A stretch of 64,000 bases of DNA from Helichrysum umbraculigerum (lineage: Eukaryota; Streptophyta; Magnoliopsida; Asterales; Asteraceae). Under the pieces are notes generated by a model that was given only the letters and a program-made list of their open reading frames with translations, made no database searches and was not told where the DNA came from. The translations under genes and the position numbers were made by a program. Numbering within the stretch: position 1 is the first letter of the stretch; each line of letters begins with the position of its first letter. Of this stretch, positions 52,445 to 64,000 are shown piece after piece. The stretch lies in contig CATIUR010000003.1 in the NCBI GenBank assembly GCA_949592205.1, forward strand, positions 161,561,759 to 161,625,758, given 5' to 3'.

Positions 52445-55400
52445 TTAAAGAGATTTCATCCCCGAAATCTCAACATCAACAAACAATCCAGGATATCTGG
52501 ATTTCATCAACTCCTCGGTCTCCCAGGTCAAATTAGGACCTAAACTATGTCGCCATTTTACTAGTACCATAGGAATTTGTTTCTTCCTAAGTTTAGTAAC
52601 CTTCCTATCTAAGATTTCAACAGGTTCTTCAACCAATTTCTGAGTTTGATCAACTTTTAGATCCTGCAAAGGAAGAATTTGCGACTGATCTTCAACATTT
52701 CATCTTCTTAGATAACACACATTAAACGTGTCATGAATACCAGCAAGTTCAGGTGGGAGATCTAATGAAACAGACTGCTCATTTACAACTTGGCGAATTT
52801 TGAATGGACCGATATATCTAGGTGCTAACTTTCCACGTTTTCCAAAACGGATCACACCCTTCCAAGGAGAAACTTTGAGGTAAACTAATTCACCTTCATA
52901 AAATACAACTGGTCGCCTTTTCGGGTCGGCGTATTGTTTCTATCGGTCACGCGCGGCTTTCAACTTTTCACGTGCAATTGCAACTTTGTCAGCTGTCATC
53001 TGTACAATGTCGGGTCCAGCAAACTGTTTCTCACCGGCTTCCAACCAACATGTTGGTGTTCTACAACGTCGACCATACAACATTTCATACGGAGGCATAC
53101 CAAGACTAGAATGATACGATTTGTTATAAGTAAATTCAACCAATGGGAGATGAGAATCCCATGAACCTCCATATTCCAGAATACAAGCACGAAGCATATC
53201 CTCTAAAGTTTGAATTGTACGTTCCGACTGACCGTCTGTCTGAGGATGATAAGCTGTGCTTAGGTTTACGCGTGTACCCAACTCTTGTTGCAAACCTTGC
53301 CAAAAACGAGAAACAAAACGAGAATCTCGGTCTGACACAATTGACAAAGGTATACCATGTCTAGTGACAATTTCATTTATGTACAACTGAGCAAGTTTAG
53401 TCAACGAGGCAGATTCACTAGCAGCAAGAAAATGCGCGCTTTTAGTCAACCGATCAACTATGACCCAAACCATATCATTACCTCGATTAGTGCGAGGAAG
53501 TTTAGTCACAAAATCCATTGTTAGATGTTCCCATTTCCACTCGGGAATTTCCAACTGTTTCAATGATCCGTACGGCTTTTGATGCTCAGCTTTAACTTGG
53601 GCACAGATATGACAAGTACCAACAAATCTAGCAATGTCAGTTTTCATTGTAGGCCACCAGTACAACGGTTTCAAATCATTATACATCCGAGTACTTCCGG
53701 GATGAATAGATAGTCTAGACTTATGTGTCTCATTCAAAATTAAATCACGAATATTACCAAGTAAAGGAATCCATACTCGAGATTGATAAGTTAGTAATCC
53801 TCTCGAATCTTCAATCAATTCATTTTTCTTTTCAACATGATTTCAGATTTCAAATTAACATCTTTCAAAGCTTCTAGTTGTGCAACTTTAATCTGAGCAA
53901 TCAAATCAGAAGAAACATATACTCTTAAGTAATAAAGTCGATCAGAAGTACCTTTTCGGCTTAAAGCATCAGTGACCACATTAGCTTTGCCTGGGTGGTA
54001 TTTAATTTCACAGTCATAATCCTTGATTAATTCTAACCACCGCCTCTGTCGCATATTCAATTCCTTCTGAGAGAACACATACTGCAAACTCTTATGATCA
54101 GTACAAACAACACATCTAGTACCATATAAATAATGTCTCCAAAGCTTTAAAGCAAATACAACTGCTGCAAGTTCCAAGTCATGTGTTGGATAATTCCGTT
54201 CATGTGGTTTCAACTGTCTAGAAGCATAGGTGATAACTCTATCCCTTTGCATAAGTACACAACCCAAACCAGAATAAGAAGCATCACAGTAAACTACAAA
54301 ATCATCTGTACCATCTGGTAAGGCCAAAACAGGTGCTTGACACAACATTTGTTTTAAAGTCTGGAAAACATGTTCCTGTTGATCAGTCCACATAAACTTT
54401 TCATCTTTTCGAGTCAACTTAGTTAATGGACCGGCAAGTTTAGAGAAGTCTTTTATGAATTTCCGGTAATAACCCGCCAAACCAAGGAAACTCTTTATTT
54501 CAGAAGCAGACTTTGGGGCGTTCCAATTCATCACAGCCTCAACTTTCAAGGGATCAACTTTCACACCATCATTACAAATTACATGGCCCAAAAATTGAAC
54601 TTCCCTAATCCAAAACTCACATTTAGAAAACTTGGCATATAACTGTTCTCGTTTCAACGTTTCTAGAATCAATCTTAAATGCATAGCATGCTCAGCTTCA
54701 GATTTCGAATATACAAGAATATCATCTATGAAGACAATAACAAATTTATCCAAGAAAGGTCGACAAACACGGTTCATTAAGTCCATAAACACTGCAGGTG
54801 CATTCGTCAAACCAAAAGGCATAACCAGGAACTCATAGTGACCATACCTGGTACGAAAAGCAGTTTTAGAAATATCTTCATCACGAACACGAACCTGGTG
54901 GTAACCCGATCTTAGATCAATTTTAGAATAAACTGAAGAACCCTGCAACTGATCAAATAAGTCATCTATTCTGGGCAGTGGGTATTTATTCTTTACTGTT
55001 CTCTTGTTCAGTTCTCTATAATCGATACACATATGAAAAGACCCGTCTTTCTTTTTCACAAATAACACCGGTGCACCCCACGGCGAAGAACTAGGTCTAA
55101 TGAAACCTTTATCCAACAACTCCTGTATTTGATTCATCATTTCACGGATTTCAGATGGAGCTAACCTATAGGGAGCTTTGGCGATAGGCGACGAGCCAGG
55201 AACAAGATCAATACGGTATTCTACTTCCCTAACTGGTGGTAAACCAGGTAATTCATCAGGGAACACCTCTGGATATTCACAAACTATCGGAACATCAAAA
55301 GCAGTTTTCTTATCAAGTTTGGCATCAACTACATAGGCTAGATATAATTCACAACCTTTGGACAACGACTTCCTAGCCTTCATCATAGAAATTAAGGGAC

Positions 55401-57023
55401 AAGCCAAACTATCCCGTTTTCCCCGAGCCACAACATGTGACTTTTCAGAGATTGGGATCCTAATCAATTTCTGATGACAATCAATGCTAGCTTTATTCTG
55501 ACTCAACCAATCCATACCAATTATCACATCAAAACTAGGGATTGGCATCAACAAGAAAGAAATAGGAAAAGTCTGGTCATCAATCACAATGTTAGCTCCA
55601 GTTACCGAGGTGGTAACAGGAACCAACTTACCACTAACAATTTCTACTTCTACAGGCTTTGTTATTACAGTAGGTACTAATTTCAACTTGTCACAAAAAT
55701 TCACAGATATGAAAGTACAATTAGCACCCGAATCAAACAACACACGTGCCGGTACCGAGTTTATAAGAAATGTACCAGTTATAACATCTTCGGTGTGCAC
55801 AGCCTCATCGACTGTCATCTGAAAAGCCCTACTGGTTGCTGGTGGAGGATTTTTACGTTTCTGACCTGTAGATGCAGAGCTCCCGAGCGAACCCGACCCC
55901 GACTTCCCTGCCTCCGGACATTGACCCACTCGATGCCCCTCCTTCTTGCAAGACCAACACACAAAATTTGGGTACCGACAACTCTTTATCTCATGACCCA
56001 GTTCTCCACATTTCAAACATTTATTCGTTTTCACTGTCACGGCCCATCATGCCTAGATCTACACGAACCGCACCAATTAGAACTGCCAGACGAACCACTT
56101 TTACTAACAAACTTCTTGTTCTGTCGACTGCCCTGAGAACTTGATTTTCCTTTGTTAGAAGAATCAGCTCTAGACTTTACAGAATTGTCTCTAGCTCGTG
56201 CCTCACGAAAACCTCTAATATCGCTATCAACTGATCGAGCAAGATTAAAGGCATGTGATAGGCTAGTAGCCAACCTCACAGTAGTGCGATAATTATGCGG
56301 TAAAGTATCCACAAACTGTTCGATTCGAGTTTTATCATCAGGAACCCAATGTTGAACAAATCGAAGCTTTTCTGTAAATTGGACTATTAAATCATCAATA
56401 GTCATATTATCTTTCAACTGGAGATTCACAAATTCTCTCCTAATCCGTGCCATGTCAAAGTCAGAACAATATTGATTACACACTGCTTGGTGAAAATCTT
56501 TCCATTGGATAGATTCCTTCTGTTGTTCGGTTAAATGACCTGTCACTGAATCCCACTAAACCATTGCTTCGTCTTTCATACACTGGACAGCAAACATAAC
56601 CTTGGATTCTTCCTCACAACGAGTCACACTAAATTTGCGTTCCATATCTCTTAACCAATTTAAGGTCACGGTTGGATTTGTACTTCCATGAAACACCGGT
56701 GGCTTACTAGACATGAAAGTTTTGAAAGAACACACCTTGCTAGTTTGAGAAGATGGACTAGCACCAAGAACCAAAGTTTGTAATTGCAAAAGTTGTCTAG
56801 CCGCAGCTTCCTCTGCTTTCTTTTTGAATTCTCTAAGACTTATCAACTCATCCTCCATTTCGTGTATATACTCATTCCTATTTGCTTCTTCTCCAACCGA
56901 ATGAGAGACACCATCATGATCATGTTGCTCAGTATTAGTTTCAAAAGGCGGAGCTTCAATCCGGGAAGCATTGTTGGGGTTGGTGGTCGGTTGCTCGTTA
57001 TCTGCCATTTCTGAAATCAACAC
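52445..57023 (-). pseudogene. Gag-Pol polyprotein of element C (decayed)
   Basis: The full domain order is present: Gag, CCHC knuckles (CLKCGELGHEIKSC), protease DSGAN, reverse transcriptase FIDD, RNase H, integrase, chromodomain. Five lesions break it: a TAG in Gag near 56555, a frameshift near 56040 between the CCHC-like motifs, a frameshift near 53818 at the RNase H/integrase linker, a TAG near 52938 after the integrase core, and a TGA near 52700 before the chromodomain. The reverse-transcriptase segment itself is open. It cannot make one polyprotein, so any movement after decay would need help in trans. Confidence 0.92.
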
Positions 57024-57166
57024 AACACTTGAAATCTGTTAATCGTTAGTACCTATCTACTAACAATTATCAACAATTGCTAAATCCCATAACCAGAAAA
57101 GTTTGACATACCATGCTCCAGTTTTGGGATTGAACATCCTTCAATGCTCAATTAACCCAAAATCAC

Positions 57167-57178
57167 GCTCTGATACCA
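57167..57178 (-). promoter_or_regulatory. Primer-binding site, element C
   Basis: TGGTATCAGAGC on the minus strand, initiator tRNA-Met type, lies three bases from the LTR end. Confidence 0.85.
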
Positions 57179-57181
57179 ACT

Positions 57182-57315
57182 TATAACACCCCTCATTTGA
57201 TATATCAATATATTATTAGCAACACGGGAGCGTAGGAATTTTTAAACCTATTTATAATTATACATTCTATTAATTTACATCAACAGTTTACAAGTTTAGA
57301 TTACATCAACATGAA
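57182..57315 (-). mobile_element. 5' LTR of element C, cut by element D
   Basis: 134 bp match 50448-50581. The match stops abruptly where element D's LTR begins. ATGAA (57311-57315) would be D's target duplication; its partner lies beyond the window. Confidence 0.85.
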
Positions 57316-57570
57316 TATAACGCCCAACAATTTAGATCACATTTTTTTTTTTAAACATCGCGGAAGCAATATCCCATATATATATAGCCATGGATTAACC
57401 GAAATATATATAATCATTTACATAAGTACTTCGTTATATAACTACACAAATTAGATGGGCGTTACTTTAACAAAACATTTAAAGTAATACAAAAGTCATC
57501 AGAGTTCTATCATTGTCGAACACTCCTTCAATTTACTCCGAGACCCGCCCTTAACAAAATATATATTAAC

Positions 57571-58807
57571 CTGCAAGGAGTAAACAACGAGGGATTAGCA
57601 CGAAGCTAAGTGAATTAACTCATCACTAACACTACACTTAGTTTAACACTATGAGTCTACAACAATTAACACTTTGACTCAACATCACTAGAGGATCGGT
57701 GGCCCTTGTGGCACCCTCAGCCGCGGTGGCCCACCAAGCGACTCTTACACCAACTGCAGGCTAATACAGTGGTTAACCGATAACGGTTTGCTACCTTTAG
57801 TCAACACAAGCTCTATTCACAACACATGTTCACAACTCTCGTGTTGACTAACCTGTAGCAAAACGTCCAACAAGATTGACCTCTTTAACACAATCACCAA
57901 AAGGTTTCTTAACACTTGCTTCTAGTTCACAATATGCCGTAACACAAGAATGCACAAATAACACTTGAAGTAACCACATAAGTGATCACCAAACATAGCG
58001 AGAGATCAAAGTCCACTCACCTGTCCACTTTAACTTCAGTTACTCAAGTGACTAAATTCACTGAGTCTTCGCCTTGTCTGAAATCACATTAAAACACTCG
58101 AATTAGTAACTTAATAAAAATACACATTGTTAAGAAAACAATCACTTCACATACTCATATTTTTACTAATCCAACATGTATTATATAATAGATACACAGT
58201 CATATAATCCTAACTAGTAAAAAAGAAAACATATTGATCTGCAGTGGGAATCCGCCCGGATTCCCTTGAATACGCCCGTATTCATTTGAATCCGGCCGGA
58301 TTCATCTGAATACGCCCGTATTCCCGATCAATTTCCAATTCAGAACTTAAATTAAGCAATACGTTCTTGAATACGCCAGGGAATCCGCCGTATTCTCGGG
58401 AATACGTCCGGATTCCCATGAATCCGTCCGGATTCCCGTTAAAGACCTGCACGAAAATTGCAGGTTTTCCTGCACATTTAAACTCGAACCAAAAACCACA
58501 AAATCGACCAAACTAAGTTTTATACTCGAAAATTTACCAATATTAAGCTATTATAACATCTAATAACATCATATAACCTAATTTCATTCATCTAATCACA
58601 TAAATCATTCAAACCACAAATACCTAACTAATCTCATATTCTAACTTCAAAACTCAAGAAATCTATCATGTTTTATCATGAAATCGAGTACAAGAAGTTC
58701 AATCATCATCATCAAATCGATATACAACATCTATTTAGCTCATCAAGCTTCAAATCATAATAATCAATAATTTGCTTAAAACTCATAATATATAAAATGT
58801 AACTTAC
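57571..58807 (-). other. Predicted leader intron in LTR of element D
   Basis: Minus strand donor CATCTT|GTAAGTTAC, branch TGCTAATCCCTC, acceptor TACTCCTTGCAG|GTTAAT. The branch-acceptor region is close to that of element B. Confidence 0.5.
58245..58440. repeat. Array of GAATCCG(G)CCGGATTC / GAATACGCCCGTATTC palindromes
   Basis: At least eight palindromes alternate two related types, GAATCCGNCCGGATTC and GAATACGCCCGTATTC, separated by 3-5 nt and with one roughly 60-nt gap. The first type recalls the units in LTR X (1580-1707). Confidence 0.88.
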
Positions 58808-59289
58808 AAGATGAAGAACACAAAAAGAGATGAGGATGATGATCTTAACAAGGATTCAAGCTTCAATCTTCAATCAATTTGATACTAGCTTTTGATTTGA
58901 TAAGGATTTTAGCTAGGTTTTTGATTAGGTAAAAAAAACTAGGTGAAAAATGAGAATTGGGGGAAAATATGATCGACCTCTCTTTTTTATTAAACCGTCC
59001 CATTTGAGTTACAGTAACATATTATACCCCTCTTTTGATCTATTGTCTGGAACCTAAATACTAATTGCGAGAAAATTATTTTATTTTACCGTCGTCTAAG
59101 ATTATTTAAAACAAATAATATTTTACTAGTCACAATATCTCCTGAGACTTATTTACCTATTGATTTCACAATCAAACATATTTAACAATTAAATGTACGT
59201 ATTTAAATCTAAAGAAATACCTGATTCTACTGGGCCCAATTTCAGGGTGTTACAAATCTTCCATCCTTAAAAGATTTCGTCCCCGAAAT

Positions 59290-62200
59290 CTAACTAGACT
59301 CGAACAAACTAGGGTAACGGGCCCTCATACTCGACTCGGTCTCCCAAGTAAGATTTTCTCCCAAACTATGTTTCCATTTCACTAGAACCATAGGTATCTC
59401 CTTCTTGCGTAATTTAGTCACTTTTCTATCAACTAACTCAATGGGCTCTTCTACTAATTTCTGACCTTGGTCAACTCTAAGATCTTGTAACGGAAGGATT
59501 TGGGTTGGATCCTCCACATTACATTTCCGCAAATAACAAACATTAAATGTGTCGTGAATACCACTTAATTCAGAAGGAAGATCTAAGGCAACCGTTTGAT
59601 CATTAACTACTTGGCGAATTTTGAATGGACCTATAAATCTCGGAGCCAATTTCCCACGCTTACCAAAACGAATTACACCCTTCCAAGGTGACACTTTCAA
59701 ATAAACCAATTCACCTTCGACAAAATTCACAGGTCGACGACGCGAATCAGCATATTGTTTCTGCCTATCTCTGGCGGCTTTCAATTTCTCGCGAGCTATA
59801 GCAACTTTATCGGCCGTAATCTGAACAATATCGGGACCCGCAAACTGTTTCTCCCCAGCCTCTAACCAACAAGTCGGCGTTCGACAACGACGTCCGTACA
59901 ACATTTCATATGGCGGCATGCCAATGCTAGAATGATACGAATTATTATACGCAAACTCAACCAAAGGTAAGTGAGAGTCCCACGAACCCCCATACTCCAA
60001 AATACACGCCCTCAACATATCCTCAAGAGTCTGAATGGTTCTTTCTGACTGTCCATCGGTCTGAGGATGATATGCAGTACTAAGATTAACTCGGGTACCT
60101 AACTCTTTCTGAAGATTCTGCCAAAAACCTGACACAAACCTAGAATCTCGATCTGACACAATAGATAATGGAATTCCGTGCCTCGATACAATTTCATTAA
60201 TATACAATTGAGCCAAACGGGTCAAAGAAGCGGTTTCACTGGTCGTAAGAAAATTGGCGCTTTTAGTTAAACGATCAACTATAACCCAAATCATATCATT
60301 GCCTTTCTGCGTACGCGGTAACTTGGTGACAAAATCCATAGTGATGTGTTCCCATTTCCACTCGGGTATTTCCAATTGTTTCAACGAACCATAAGGCTTT
60401 TGATGCTCGGCTTTTACTTGGGAACAAATATGACATGATTCCACAAATCTTGCTACATCCGTTTTCATAGTTGGCCACCAATAAAGAGGTTTCAAATCAT
60501 TATACATTTTTGTGCTACCAGGATGAATAGATAATCTTGATTTATGAACCTCCGTCAAAATCAACTCACGAAGTCCACCAATTAATGGGACCCAAACCCA
60601 AGATTGAAAAGTTTTTAACCCACGTGAATCATCAACTAACAAATCCTTTCGTTTCAACATGATCTCGGATTTCAAATTAACATCCAGTAAAGCTTCAATC
60701 TGTGCGACTCTTAGCTGAGAAATCAAATCAGAGGACACCTCTAATCGCATGAAACAAATCTTGTCACTAGATATATTTCGACTCAATGCATCCGCAACCA
60801 CATTAGCTTTACCCGGGTGATAACGGATCTCGCAATCATAATCTTTAATCAATTCTAACCACCGCCTCTGACGCATATTCAATTCTTTTTGCGAAAACAT
60901 GTACTGAAGACTTTTATGATCAGTGCAAATTACACATTTCGTACCATACAAATAATGTCTCCAAATCTTCAAGGCAAAAATTACAGCCGCAAGCTCCAAA
61001 TCATGTGTCGGATAATTCTTTTCATGTGGTTTAAGCTGTCTAGAAGCATACGCAATTACGCGATCTCTTTGCATTAAAACACCACCTAACCCGATATGCG
61101 ATGCATCACAATATACAATGAAATCATCCGACCCATCAGGTAACGCCAAAATCGGGGCTTGACACAATAATTGCTTTAATGTCTGAAAAGCTGCCTCTTG
61201 TAATTCGGTCCACTGGAATTTCACATCCTTTCGAGTTAACTTAGTCAATGAACTCGCAATTTTGGAAAAATCTTTGATAAACTTTCGGTAGTATCCTGCT
61301 AATCCAAGGAAACTCTTAATTTCTGAAGGAGACTTAGGCGCATTCCAATTCATAACAGCTTTCACTTTAGACGGATCCACTCTTACCCCGTCTTTACAAA
61401 TGATATGTCCCAAAAACTGCACCTCACGCAACCAAAACTCACATTTCGAAAACTTTGCATAAAGCTGCTCTCTTTTCAATGTTTCAAGTATCAATCTCAG
61501 ATGCATTTCATGATCCTCTTCAGACTTGGAATAAATTAAAATATCGTCGATAAACACAATCACAAACTGATCAAGATAGGGACGACACACCCGATTCATT
61601 AAATCCATAAAGATTGCAGGAGCATTCGTTAACCCAAACGGCATAACCAAAAACTCATAGTGACCATACCTCGTGCGAAATGCGGTTTTAGGAATATCTT
61701 CCTCACGAACTCGGACTTGATGATATCCCGATCTCAAATCAATTTTTGAAAAATATGAGGATCCTTGTAATTGATCAAACAATTCATCAATTCTGGGCAA
61801 CGGGTATTTGTTCTTCACCGTCCTCTTTTTTAATTCCCGATAATCGATGCACATACGGAGAGTACCATATTTCTTCTTCACAAATAACACGGGAGCACCC
61901 CATGGCGATGAACTCGGCCTAATAAATCCTTTATCTAACAATTCCTGAATTTGCCCCATCATTTCACGAATTTCGGAAGGAGCTAATCTATAAGGAGCCT
62001 TAGCTACAGGAGACGAACCAGGAATTAAATCAATTTGGTATTCTACATCTCTTACAGGGAGAAGGCCAGGCAATTCATCCGGGAACACGTCTGAATATTC
62101 AGAAACCACCCGAATATCGGAAATGGATTTCTTTTCTAGCTTAACATCTACTACATAGGCCACAAAGGATTCACAACCCTTAACTAAGGACTTCCTAGCC

Positions 62201-62997
62201 TTCATCATAGATATTACCGGAATACTACCCTTCGTACGTTCCCCACGCGCTACCACATATGATTGACTGGAAACTGGGAATTTTATCAACTTTTTATGAC
62301 AAGAGATGTCGGCTTTGTTTTGACTCAGCCAATCCATACCAAGAACAACATCAAAACTAGGGATTTGCATCAATAGGAAAGAAACTGGAAATTCATGATC
62401 CTCTATTTGTATACTAGCTCCGGCTACCGATGTGGTAACAGGAACTGTCTTACCATCAGCTACCTCAACTTCTAAGGGATTAGAAATCACAGAGGGCATC
62501 AATTTCAGTTTATCACAAAATTGCACAGATATAAACGAGCAATTTGCTCCAGAATCAAATAATACACGGGCTGGTACAGAGTTAACAAGGAAAGTACCAG
62601 TAATCACGTCATCAATAAGCACAGCATCATCCACGGTCATTCGGAAAGCTCGACCCGTAGCAGCTGGTGGATTCTTCCTTTTCTGACCAGAAGATGAGGA
62701 ACCTCTAGCCGCACCCGTACCCTGCTTCCTTGCATCAGGACAATCACCCGCTCGATGTCCTTCTTTATGACATGTCCAACACACATTATTTGGATAAGTA
62801 CAATCACTCGCATTATGACCCAACACTCCACATTTCATACACCTAGATGTCCGAATAGAACAAGGTCCGGTATGTTTTGATCGACATCTTGCACAATACG
62901 AATTATCCATCGGAACACCACCATAACTAGTTTTCTTGTTTGCTTGAGAAGGTTGCCATCTTTGTTTTCCCTTACCGGAAGAATCACCTTTCGGTTT
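59290..62997 (-). CDS. Gag-Pol polyprotein of element D (5' end cut by element E)
   Basis: The open frame covers the end of Gag to the chromodomain with no stop. It has CCHC knuckles (CMKCGVLGHNASDC, CWTCHKEGHRAGDC), protease DSGAN, reverse transcriptase with FIDDILIYS, RNase H, integrase finger and D-D-E core (SDRDSRF), and chromodomain (LVKWKHSLGENLTWE). The first in-frame ATG is at 62910, but homology to element B's Gag continues to about 62997, where an unrelated sequence starts. The N-terminal two-thirds of Gag is therefore displaced beyond the window. Two changes at positions conserved in B and C, KKKYGT for KKKDGT and RELKKRT for RELNKRT in reverse transcriptase, may reduce activity. 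Confidence 0.9.
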   Translation of the reverse strand, partial: KPKGDSSGKGKQRWQPSQANKKTSYGGVPMDNSYCARCRSKHTGPCSIRTSRCMKCGVLGHNASDCTYPNNVCWTCHKEGHRAGDCPDARKQGTGAARGSSSSGQKRKNPPAATGRAFRMTVDDAVLIDDVITGTFLVNSVPARVLFDSGANCSFISVQFCDKLKLMPSVISNPLEVEVADGKTVPVTTSVAGASIQIEDHEFPVSFLLMQIPSFDVVLGMDWLSQNKADISCHKKLIKFPVSSQSYVVARGERTKGSIPVISMMKARKSLVKGCESFVAYVVDVKLEKKSISDIRVVSEYSDVFPDELPGLLPVRDVEYQIDLIPGSSPVAKAPYRLAPSEIREMMGQIQELLDKGFIRPSSSPWGAPVLFVKKKYGTLRMCIDYRELKKRTVKNKYPLPRIDELFDQLQGSSYFSKIDLRSGYHQVRVREEDIPKTAFRTRYGHYEFLVMPFGLTNAPAIFMDLMNRVCRPYLDQFVIVFIDDILIYSKSEEDHEMHLRLILETLKREQLYAKFSKCEFWLREVQFLGHIICKDGVRVDPSKVKAVMNWNAPKSPSEIKSFLGLAGYYRKFIKDFSKIASSLTKLTRKDVKFQWTELQEAAFQTLKQLLCQAPILALPDGSDDFIVYCDASHIGLGGVLMQRDRVIAYASRQLKPHEKNYPTHDLELAAVIFALKIWRHYLYGTKCVICTDHKSLQYMFSQKELNMRQRRWLELIKDYDCEIRYHPGKANVVADALSRNISSDKICFMRLEVSSDLISQLRVAQIEALLDVNLKSEIMLKRKDLLVDDSRGLKTFQSWVWVPLIGGLRELILTEVHKSRLSIHPGSTKMYNDLKPLYWWPTMKTDVARFVESCHICSQVKAEHQKPYGSLKQLEIPEWKWEHITMDFVTKLPRTQKGNDMIWVIVDRLTKSANFLTTSETASLTRLAQLYINEIVSRHGIPLSIVSDRDSRFVSGFWQNLQKELGTRVNLSTAYHPQTDGQSERTIQTLEDMLRACILEYGGSWDSHLPLVEFAYNNSYHSSIGMPPYEMLYGRRCRTPTCWLEAGEKQFAGPDIVQITADKVAIAREKLKAARDRQKQYADSRRRPVNFVEGELVYLKVSPWKGVIRFGKRGKLAPRFIGPFKIRQVVNDQTVALDLPSELSGIHDTFNVCYLRKCNVEDPTQILPLQDLRVDQGQKLVEEPIELVDRKVTKLRKKEIPMVLVKWKHSLGENLTWETESSMRARYPSLFESS

Positions 62998-64000
62998 TGT
63001 TGGGTCCCGATCAGGTCGGTGTCGTTAAACGATCACTAACCGGGCGCGCAACAGTGGAGTTTTAAATTTGTAATTGCGGGGCCTAAGTTTTCCCTAACAA
63101 TGCTAATCCTAAGGGTGAGCAAGTGGTAGGTATGACCTAGAGTCGTTCTTCAAACCGACTGAATTGAAACTAAGGCGTGGCAGATGAGGGCTTTCAAACT
63201 AGTGAATGGTTTACAATATGGTGGAGGTTTTGGTTTTTATATTAACTAACTTAGGCAAGTAAATAAATAAAAGCGAAATAAAAGTAAAAGACAAAGCAGG
63301 TAAATAAAGATAGTGTTTGCTGAGACTTCGTTAATTAAGTTATGGGATGATATTTGGAGAAACTGTTTTGAAAGATATTAGTTAATTATCATTCTTGAAT
63401 ACTTGTATGTGAACACTAGATTCCCTACTAATTAAAATCCCATTATCATGTCACACCGGGAGCTAGGTTATGGTAACATTACAAAGTATTTAGAATAATA
63501 AACAAAATCTTAATTATAGTTTAACAATACTTTCATATGAACGGATAACTGAACCTTAAGGTACTAGACATAATTGAATCATATAACGATTCCTCGTCAT
63601 CCTAACAGATTCGTATATATAAAAACAGTTCATTTATGACTTTAAACCAGCCCTTGCTTAAGACTACCCAATAAATCCCCTAGTTATTCACAGCGTTCCT
63701 CACTTTAAGTGGGTCCACCGCTTCAAACCTTGGCCATGTCTTGTCCTACGATAATCCCCCATGTAGCCTTGCGGTTCCATGGTTTCATACCTTTGACAAA
63801 TTATATTGACACAGATAATTGACTACCTTTTAATTGGACGTCGTAAAAAGGTGTTGTAATCACGTTTATTGGTGGAAAGGCGATAGATTAATTTGAAGTA
63901 TAAAAGTCTATTTAGAAAGGTTAATTAAACTAGGTTTCTCATTTTATATATACTAGTCCGTAATATAACTACCTTCGGTCGTTACGCAGCTTCCACGTGT
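62998..64000. mobile_element. Probable LTR of a further insertion (element E), partial
   Basis: D's Gag homology stops at 62997, and the new sequence opens TGTTGGGTCCCGATC, the TG start expected of an LTR. No ORF, PBS or polypurine tract is seen in the remaining 1 kb, and it runs off the window. Family and orientation are unknown. Confidence 0.5.

Larger units (their letters stand above)
57316..59254 (-). mobile_element. 3' LTR of chromovirus element D
   Basis: This 1939-bp LTR runs TGTAACACCCTG (59254) to GGGCGTTATA (57316). It has a GGGTATAAT TATA region (59022-59030), a predicted leader intron (58807-57571) and a palindrome array (58245-58440). The conserved GGATCGGTGG..CCACCAAG block at 57693-57738 has counterparts in B (16700-16746) and C (50832-50878). 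Confidence 0.88.

Overview
This is eukaryotic plant nuclear DNA: intron-bearing and intronless plant genes, a class II small heat-shock protein, plant-type LTR retrotransposons, Helitron termini and many MITEs. A eudicot is clear; Asteraceae is my guess from the style of the repeats, not something the sequence proves. Most of the 64 kb is transposon, much of it nested, and host genes are few.

Layout. 1-783 is the end of a Ty1/copia-type LTR. 784-5881 is LTR debris interrupted by a clean 2.58-kb solo LTR (2749-5327, TSD ACGAA). A heat-inducible class II sHSP gene lies at 7014-7523. From 8.4 to 36 kb there is an old tandem duplication of a two-gene unit: an uncharacterised single-pass membrane protein gene plus a mitochondrial carrier gene, both on the minus strand. 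Unit 1 keeps the membrane-protein gene (8507-9043) and a broken carrier (9896-11500); unit 2 keeps both genes (28327-28935 and 34964-35974). Between them sits a PIF/Harbinger element (11957-27431, TSD TAA) that carries only a SANT/Myb-like ORF. A 13.3-kb tandem Ty3/gypsy chromovirus array (12043-25363, TSD GAAAC) is inserted into it. Helitron, copia solo-LTR, hAT and Harbinger MITE insertions fill the rest.

38.4-50.4 kb holds a 1.02-kb duplicated segment, exon-like gene fragments including an FG-nucleoporin (NUP98-like) piece, a Helitron 3' terminus, MITEs sitting in long (TA)n tracts, and a two-exon secreted cysteine-rich (defensin-like) peptide gene at 47257-47572. 50.4-64 kb is a nest of chromoviruses: decayed element C, element D inserted into C's 5' LTR, and a further element E inserted into D's gag.

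The most unusual signal is shared by four chromovirus-type LTR families here. Each carries a predicted intron of about 1.2-1.5 kb entirely inside the LTR, with a GT donor after a CT-rich leader, and a branch point and acceptor near the LTR end. In each, that intron holds an array of short palindromes or tandem repeats whose position is conserved but whose sequence is unrelated between families.
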